This document shows, one piece after another, positions 59,911 through 64,000 of a DNA stretch of 64,000 nt. A program made the translations under genes and the position numbers. Origin of the DNA: Flavobacteriales bacterium (GTDB lineage Bacteria > Bacteroidota > Bacteroidia > Flavobacteriales_F > PHOS-HE28); assembly GCA_019638085.1 (NCBI GenBank), contig JAHBUL010000009.1, positions 124,001 through 188,000 on the forward strand, read 5' to 3'. The notes under the pieces were generated by a model, which had not been told where the DNA came from, did no database searches, and saw only the letters and a list, made by a program, of their open reading frames with translations. Each line of letters starts with the position of its first letter. The stretch's first letter is position 1.

Positions 59911-61962
59911 CTATTGGACCACCAGCCGCCGCTGGAACAAGCGCCCTTCGATCCGCAGGGATAGCAGGTAGATGCCTTTGGGCAACACGCTGGTGTCAAG
60001 CGGCTGCAGCACTTGGCCACTTGCTGCGCGGAAACGTTCCGAGCGCACATTCCTTCCCAGCGCATCCGTAAGGTCCAAAAGCACCTCGGCAGGTGCCAGC
60101 AAGTGCAGGGAGATCTCGGAGAAACCGTTGCTCGGGTTCGGATAGACCTCGAAACCACGCAACGAAAGCGGCTCGTTCACACCCGTACACACCTCCACGT
60201 CCACCTGTACCGTGGTAGGTGTACTGGCGCATTGCCCACCGCCCACTTCCACTTCCCAATCGAAGAAATAGGGGTAGTAGGACGTACCCACGCTTGATGC
60301 GGTGAGGGTGGCCACATCACTGATGACATAGGGATAGGAAACCCCGCTTGTGCTGCGCCAGAGGTCCACTTTACCCGCTACGGTCAGTGTGTATCCCGCT
60401 CCCGGAAGGATATCGAAATCCAGGTCCATCCGCGATTCGCCAGCTGGCACCATGGCCGAACGGGTGTGGCGTACCACACCGATCACATCCACCACCTCGA
60501 TGGTACGCATGCCCGCACTGCCTGCATATAGCTTCACCGACTTCAGGCGGAAGGATCTGTTCGCATCAAAGTTCATGGCAATACCACCGGGATGGTAGCT
60601 GCCGCCACCACTCTTGTCCGGCCTGCCGCCATATATCAACGCACCTGGGGCGGCACTGATGCTGCTCACCTGATAGGTGGTGGAGGCATACAGCGGAGGT
60701 GTTTCGAAGCTGGCTCCGGTCCCCAGTGTATTCCCCTGCGCATCGGCCCAGATCGCATCCGGATCATCGGCGTTCAGCACGGCGGTCCCACCTTCACAGA
60801 TCGTTACGCTCTCCGCAACGGGTGGCGTGGGTTGTGGCAGTTCAGCAACAGTGAACGCGGGAGATGTGGCGGTACCGCAATAGGTGGATACCATCACTGT
60901 ATAAGTGCCGGGACCCGCCATGATGGAATTGGTAGTGGCCCCGTTGGACCACAGGTAGGACACGCCCGCAGATGCTTGGAGCTTCACCTGCCCGCCCGGA
61001 CATACGAACGCCTGCTCGTTACAATGGATGGCAGCAATGGGTGAGCCGGATGAGGATTGCTGGGTGAGCGTGATCGGCACCGCGGTGAAGTTGTTGTCTT
61101 CATTGGCTTCCTTCAACACATCGAGCGGGTCCACCTCGTACACGATCCAGTAATCGCCGTTGCATGTATTGGCGGGGATGTTGATCCACATGCCATCGAG
61201 GTACTCGCTGTAGATATCCGTATAACCGGAAGAGATCCCTTGCCGTGCCATGCTGCAGTTATAGGGTCCGCCGAGGCCGTAGTTCGGAAAGGAGGATATC
61301 GGCAGGGTGTTCCCCGCGTTGTACACGGTGTTGTCATCCTTGCAATGGTTCGTCACGGATGCGCTACCGCAACTGTTGTAGTCCATCAGGCAAAAGCCAA
61401 GCTTGTAGCCTTGGCCCACGATCGGCCATTCCCGCGGATCGCTCACACCTGCCTCGGGCATTCGTAGGCTATAAATACCCCATTGATCGTAGTGGGTGTG
61501 CCCGTGGGTGGGGTGATAGGTCATGCCGTGCGGCATCACGCGCTCATAGGATGACATTGCGGATCCATTCTTGCGGAAGATCCGTTGGGTGGTGAGTTGT
61601 TTGGCCGTGCCGCCATTGGGGCAAGCGAACTGCTGTTGCGCACTCGGGTCGTATACCACGAACGTATCCGTTCCACACGTGAAGCGCCGATAGCCATTGA
61701 GGTCCACACCCCGCACCTCCAAAGGTCCCAGGCCGATGTTCGGCGTGGAACCGCTCACATAGAGGCGACCGGCCGTTTCATTCGGGCCATTCAGGTAATT
61801 CAACAGGGCGTACCATGAGATCGTCACGTCCGGAAGCAGGTCGCATTCCTGGCTACCATCCGGACACACGCAGGAGGTCGCATTGGTAGTGGTGCATTGG
61901 GCCTTGGCGGTGCTTGAGCAGACCGCGGCCAGTAGCAGCAAGGGGAAGTAGAGGTAGCGCAT
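59911..61962 (-). CDS. Lysyl oxidase homologue with T9SS sorting domain
   Basis: This is a 683-residue secreted protein. After the signal peptide (LYFPLLLLAAVCSSTAKA) the lysyl oxidase domain spans residues about 60-290. Copper talon YHPTHGHTHYDQWGIY gives His150, His153, His155 and His157 in the LOX spacing H-xx-H-x-H-x-H. GYKLGFCLMDYNSC places Lys187 where human LOX has Lys320, and QGISSGYTDIYSEYLDG places Tyr251 at human Tyr355, so the lysine tyrosylquinone pair is kept. An Ig/PKD-like segment (residues about 310-390) and another beta domain precede the T9SS tail (FEVYPNPSNGFSEIS, LLSLRIEGRLFQRRLVV). ATG 61962 is set by the signal peptide. It is the first gene of a five-gene operon. Confidence 0.9.
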   Translation of the reverse strand: MRYLYFPLLLLAAVCSSTAKAQCTTTNATSCVCPDGSQECDLLPDVTISWYALLNYLNGPNETAGRLYVSGSTPNIGLGPLEVRGVDLNGYRRFTCGTDTFVVYDPSAQQQFACPNGGTAKQLTTQRIFRKNGSAMSSYERVMPHGMTYHPTHGHTHYDQWGIYSLRMPEAGVSDPREWPIVGQGYKLGFCLMDYNSCGSASVTNHCKDDNTVYNAGNTLPISSFPNYGLGGPYNCSMARQGISSGYTDIYSEYLDGMWINIPANTCNGDYWIVYEVDPLDVLKEANEDNNFTAVPITLTQQSSSGSPIAAIHCNEQAFVCPGGQVKLQASAGVSYLWSNGATTNSIMAGPGTYTVMVSTYCGTATSPAFTVAELPQPTPPVAESVTICEGGTAVLNADDPDAIWADAQGNTLGTGASFETPPLYASTTYQVSSISAAPGALIYGGRPDKSGGGSYHPGGIAMNFDANRSFRLKSVKLYAGSAGMRTIEVVDVIGVVRHTRSAMVPAGESRMDLDFDILPGAGYTLTVAGKVDLWRSTSGVSYPYVISDVATLTASSVGTSYYPYFFDWEVEVGGGQCASTPTTVQVDVEVCTGVNEPLSLRGFEVYPNPSNGFSEISLHLLAPAEVLLDLTDALGRNVRSERFRAASGQVLQPLDTSVLPKGIYLLSLRIEGRLFQRRLVVQ

Positions 61963-61982
61963 GGTGGAAGTATTTATACGGG

Positions 61983-61990
61983 GCAAGGTA
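61983..61990 (-). promoter_or_regulatory. Candidate -7 element TACCTTGC of the lysyl oxidase operon
   Basis: It has the TA and T-rich parts of the motif but matches TAnnTTTG only partly. It is supported mainly because its distance to the FNR-type box (35.5 bases from box centre) equals that at the MbnP promoter. Confidence 0.4.
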
Positions 61991-62012
61991 AAGGAACAAG
62001 GGCTCTTATATA

Positions 62013-62024
62013 TGATATACATCA
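62013..62024. promoter_or_regulatory. FNR/CRP-type box TGATATACATCA upstream of the lysyl oxidase operon
   Basis: It has the core TGATnnnnATCA with flanking A and T. It lies about 50 bases before the lysyl oxidase ATG and about 41.5 bases above its predicted transcription start, the class II activator position of FNR-type regulators. Confidence 0.55.
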
Positions 62025-62129
62025 TTTTTGTTTCAACAGCCCATACCGCATCTTACAGCCGATGGCCTTATTTAGAGGCATTATAGCGAATTTCAGCCAG
62101 AGCGAAAACCCGAAGACCCAGTCATTATG

Positions 62130-62141
62130 TGATACATATCA
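62130..62141. promoter_or_regulatory. FNR/CRP-type box TGATACATATCA upstream of the MbnP-like gene
   Basis: It has the core TGATnnnnATCA with flanking G and C, giving a 14-base dyad GTGATA/TATCAC. Its centre is 35.5 bases before the end of a TTTCTTTG element and 60.5 bases before the ATG at 62196. Confidence 0.55.
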
Positions 62142-62163
62142 CCATTTATACCCGGGTAAGGTT

Positions 62164-62171
62164 TTTCTTTG
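62164..62171 (+). promoter_or_regulatory. Candidate -7 element TTTCTTTG of the MbnP-like gene
   Basis: It keeps the TTTG half of the motif but has TT in place of TA. It ends 24 bases before the ATG at 62196. Confidence 0.45.
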
Positions 62172-62195
62172 CAACACATCCAACCTACCGCCAGC

Positions 62196-62930
62196 ATGCT
62201 CCGTCGCCTGTTTCTTCCCGCCGCCCTCCTTGCCTTGATCGTGTCCGGTTGCAAAAAGGACGAGGCTGTTCCACCTGAGACCGCCCCACCCGACCCGGCT
62301 GTTCTGCAGGTGGCTCATACGGTGGACGGTCAAAGCTTGATCTACGACACCTTGCTGTATGTGAATGAGGCGGGGTCGCTCTTCAGCGTCACCCGGGTGG
62401 AGTACTACCTAAGCGAACTGGTGCTGATCGGTACGGGTGGTACTGCGAATGACACACTGCACGGTCCCTGGTACGTGAATGCCGCCGGCATAACGGACTT
62501 CGACCTGAGCGGTCTGCGGGCCGGCACGTATAGCGGGGCTACCATGCTGCTTGGCCTGCCACCTGCGCTGAACACCACCGGGGCTTTACCAAATACGCTG
62601 TCGAACATTAACATGGCCTGGCCCGACCCGATGGGGGGCGGCTACCACTTCATCAAGTTCGAAGGTCATTTCATCTCCAACGGCATCTCAGTGGGTTATG
62701 CGATGCACATCGGCAAGGATGCCTTCCTGCCCCGTTGTGACATGCAACAAGGCTTCAGCATTACCGGTACGGGTGGAAAGCTCCTGCTCACCTTCAACCT
62801 GAACGAAGTGTTCCGCACGCCGCACACCTATGACCTGGCCACTGGCAATTACTCCATGGGCAACATGGGACTAATGACCCAACTGCAGGAGAACTGTGCC
62901 AATGCCTTCACCATCGCCTACCAACCATGA
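62196..62930 (+). CDS. MbnP-family lipoprotein (copper-binding-like)
   Basis: This is a 244-residue lipoprotein (signal LLALIVSGC, Cys19 or so). The MbnP-like domain shows LLYVNEAGSLFSVTRVEYYL, SELVLI, NMAWPDPMGGGYHFIKFEGH and SNGISVGYAMHIG. In studied MbnP proteins a conserved Trp is oxidised to kynurenine by the partner MbnH, enabling copper binding; the Trp of the MAWPDP motif is a candidate here. Its stop overlaps the partner's start by four bases. It diverges from the lysyl oxidase operon across a 233-bp regulatory region. Confidence 0.85.
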   Translation: MLRRLFLPAALLALIVSGCKKDEAVPPETAPPDPAVLQVAHTVDGQSLIYDTLLYVNEAGSLFSVTRVEYYLSELVLIGTGGTANDTLHGPWYVNAAGITDFDLSGLRAGTYSGATMLLGLPPALNTTGALPNTLSNINMAWPDPMGGGYHFIKFEGHFISNGISVGYAMHIGKDAFLPRCDMQQGFSITGTGGKLLLTFNLNEVFRTPHTYDLATGNYSMGNMGLMTQLQENCANAFTIAYQP

Positions 62931-63970
62931 GGAAGATCCTTCTGCCGGGATTGCTCATTGCCCTAACATTCCTCGCCCTCTCATGCAAGCGGGATACGGC
63001 TGATCCGCCGCCCCCGGTCAGCCATTCTTCCGGCACGCCGGTGGACCTCGCAGGCCCGTGGTACTTCCCGCAAATGACCGTACCTGCAAACAATCCCACT
63101 ACGGAAGAAGGTATCCAATTGGGGCGGAGGCTTTATTACGACCCCATCCTTTCCACCGGCGGTCCCATGGAAGGCCGATCGTGCAGCAGCTGCCACTCCC
63201 AGGAACTTGGCTTCACCGTTCCGAACACGCCCGCCAACTTCCATAACGTGCTGCCCCATGTGAACCTCGGCTGGAGCAGCAATTTCCTTTGGAATGGGAA
63301 GGTGCAGGGTTCCCTTGAGGACATCATGCGCTTCGAGGTGGAGGAATTCTTCGCCGTGGATGTGGGCGTACTGCAGCAGCATCCCGAGTATCCGCAACTG
63401 TTCCAAACGGCCTTGGGCAGCTCCACTATCACACCGGATGCAGTGGGCAAGGCCCTCGCACAATGGTTCCGCAGCATGATCTCCTCCAACAGCCGCTTCG
63501 ACCAATATGTGCGGTACGAAATATCGCTCACCCCCTCCGAGATCAACGGCATGATGCTGTACCTCACGGAGACCGGCGATTGCTTCCACTGCCACGGCAT
63601 GCCGTTGCTCACGGACAATGGCTTCCACAACATCGGGCTGGATTCCGTCTTCACCGGAAATGACCAAGGGCGCTTCCTGGTAACAGGCAATGCAGCGGAC
63701 CTTGGCGCCTTCAAAGCACCAACCCTGCGGAACATTGCACAGACCGGCCCTTACATGCACGACGGGCGGTTCACTACCTTGGAGGAAGTGATCGAGCATT
63801 ACAACTCCGGTGTGAAGCACTCCGCCAGCTTGGACCCCATAATGACCAAGCCCGGCAAGGAGACCGGCCTGAACCTTTCGCCTCAACAGAAGGCCGATCT
63901 GGTGGCCTTCCTGCACACCTTCACCGACCAGACCTTCCTGACGGATACCGCCCTCGCCAGTCCGTTCTGA
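62927..63970 (+). CDS. MbnH-like di-haem cytochrome c peroxidase family lipoprotein
   Basis: This is a 347-residue lipoprotein (signal LLIALTFLALSC). Two haem motifs, CSSCH (residues 86-90) and CFHCH (219-223), and stretches GRRLYYDPILSTGG, FLWNGKVQGSLEDIM, DLGAFKAPTLRNIAQTGPYM and HDGRFTTLEEVIEHYN are those of the MauG/bCcP/MbnH superfamily. Given its translational coupling to MbnP, MbnH activity (oxidising a protein Trp with peroxide) is more likely than general peroxide removal. Confidence 0.9.
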   Translation: MRKILLPGLLIALTFLALSCKRDTADPPPPVSHSSGTPVDLAGPWYFPQMTVPANNPTTEEGIQLGRRLYYDPILSTGGPMEGRSCSSCHSQELGFTVPNTPANFHNVLPHVNLGWSSNFLWNGKVQGSLEDIMRFEVEEFFAVDVGVLQQHPEYPQLFQTALGSSTITPDAVGKALAQWFRSMISSNSRFDQYVRYEISLTPSEINGMMLYLTETGDCFHCHGMPLLTDNGFHNIGLDSVFTGNDQGRFLVTGNAADLGAFKAPTLRNIAQTGPYMHDGRFTTLEEVIEHYNSGVKHSASLDPIMTKPGKETGLNLSPQQKADLVAFLHTFTDQTFLTDTALASPF

Positions 63971-63996
63971 GCCCGCCACCTGTTACCTTGGCGGCC

Positions 63997-64000
63997 ATGG
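63997..64000 (+). other. Possible start of a further gene at the window edge
   Basis: An ATG at 63997 follows TACCTTGG by six bases, the same spacing seen at several leaderless starts in this window. Only one codon is visible. Confidence 0.25.

Noticed and set aside
62981-63979. 332-codon minus-strand frame antisense to the MbnH-like gene
   Set aside because: The sense strand has two CxxCH motifs and a lipobox. The antisense frame lacks any motif.

Overview
The window reads as chromosomal DNA of a high-GC member of the Bacteroidota, probably a Flavobacteriales-type lineage. Support: several secreted proteins end in type IX secretion (T9SS) sorting domains; many genes carry the Bacteroidota sigma -7 motif TAnnTTTG, often touching the start codon, and Shine-Dalgarno sequences are mostly absent; ribosomal protein L31 is type B; the DksA-like protein has lost its zinc cysteines; and several small proteins are known mainly from this phylum. 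No rRNA, transposase, integrase, phage gene or CRISPR array is visible. Two tRNAs are present: Gly(CCC) and Pro(CGG).

Layout. 1-2.2 kb: two tandem polysaccharide flippases on the minus strand (one cut by the window edge), the complete one fused to half a glycosyltransferase. 2.3-10.6 kb: housekeeping and stress genes (NfeD/SPFH pair, YceI with MarR, MsrA, an OmpR-type regulator, L31) with both tRNAs; the tRNA-Pro tail and terminator are duplicated 176 bp downstream. 10.8-20.3 kb: a beta-helix lipoprotein, the divergent acyl-CoA reductase/ferredoxin pair, a retropepsin-like protein, a GreA-like protein, Ogt, and divergent PaaI and PcaF/PaaJ. 20.3-24.4 kb: a Gld-type ABC exporter operon (ATPase, permease, GldG-like protein, DUF4340 protein). 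24.5-28.7 kb: a four-gene cluster with 4-nt overlaps encoding a C39-like peptidase, a RimK-type ATP-grasp ligase, a GCS2-type ligase and an N-formylglutamate-amidohydrolase-like enzyme. It looks like an uncharacterised amide-bond-forming pathway. 28.8-34.3 kb: saccharopine dehydrogenase, TrmN6, RimM, S16, DksA-like protein and an S1/P1 nuclease. 34.4-41 kb: a receiver protein, BlaI with an M56/TonB protein, tryptophan 2,3-dioxygenase, a beta-CASP hydrolase and two small Spy/DUF4890-like proteins. 41-50 kb: a four-helix copper storage protein, a TonB-dependent receptor broken by one in-frame stop, a T9SS hydrolase-like protein, a PadR/PspC operon and an agmatinase-family enzyme.

50.5-64 kb is the most distinctive part. 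It holds a universal stress protein, cysteine dioxygenase, a PAS histidine kinase and a response regulator fused to a CRP/FNR-type DNA-binding module. A T9SS multicopper oxidase follows, then a five-gene minus-strand operon: a lysyl-oxidase homologue with copper and cofactor residues intact, a polyferredoxin/TPR fusion, cytochrome c, DUF5777 beta-barrel and a cytochrome lipoprotein. The MbnP/MbnH-like pair diverges from that operon. TGATnnnnATCA boxes lie upstream of the lysyl oxidase, MbnP and the stress protein, at distances typical of FNR-family activators. My working model is a redox- or oxygen-responsive regulon for extracytoplasmic copper and haem oxidation chemistry, possibly run by the locally encoded response regulator. 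All of this is read by eye from the sequence; no homology search was run.
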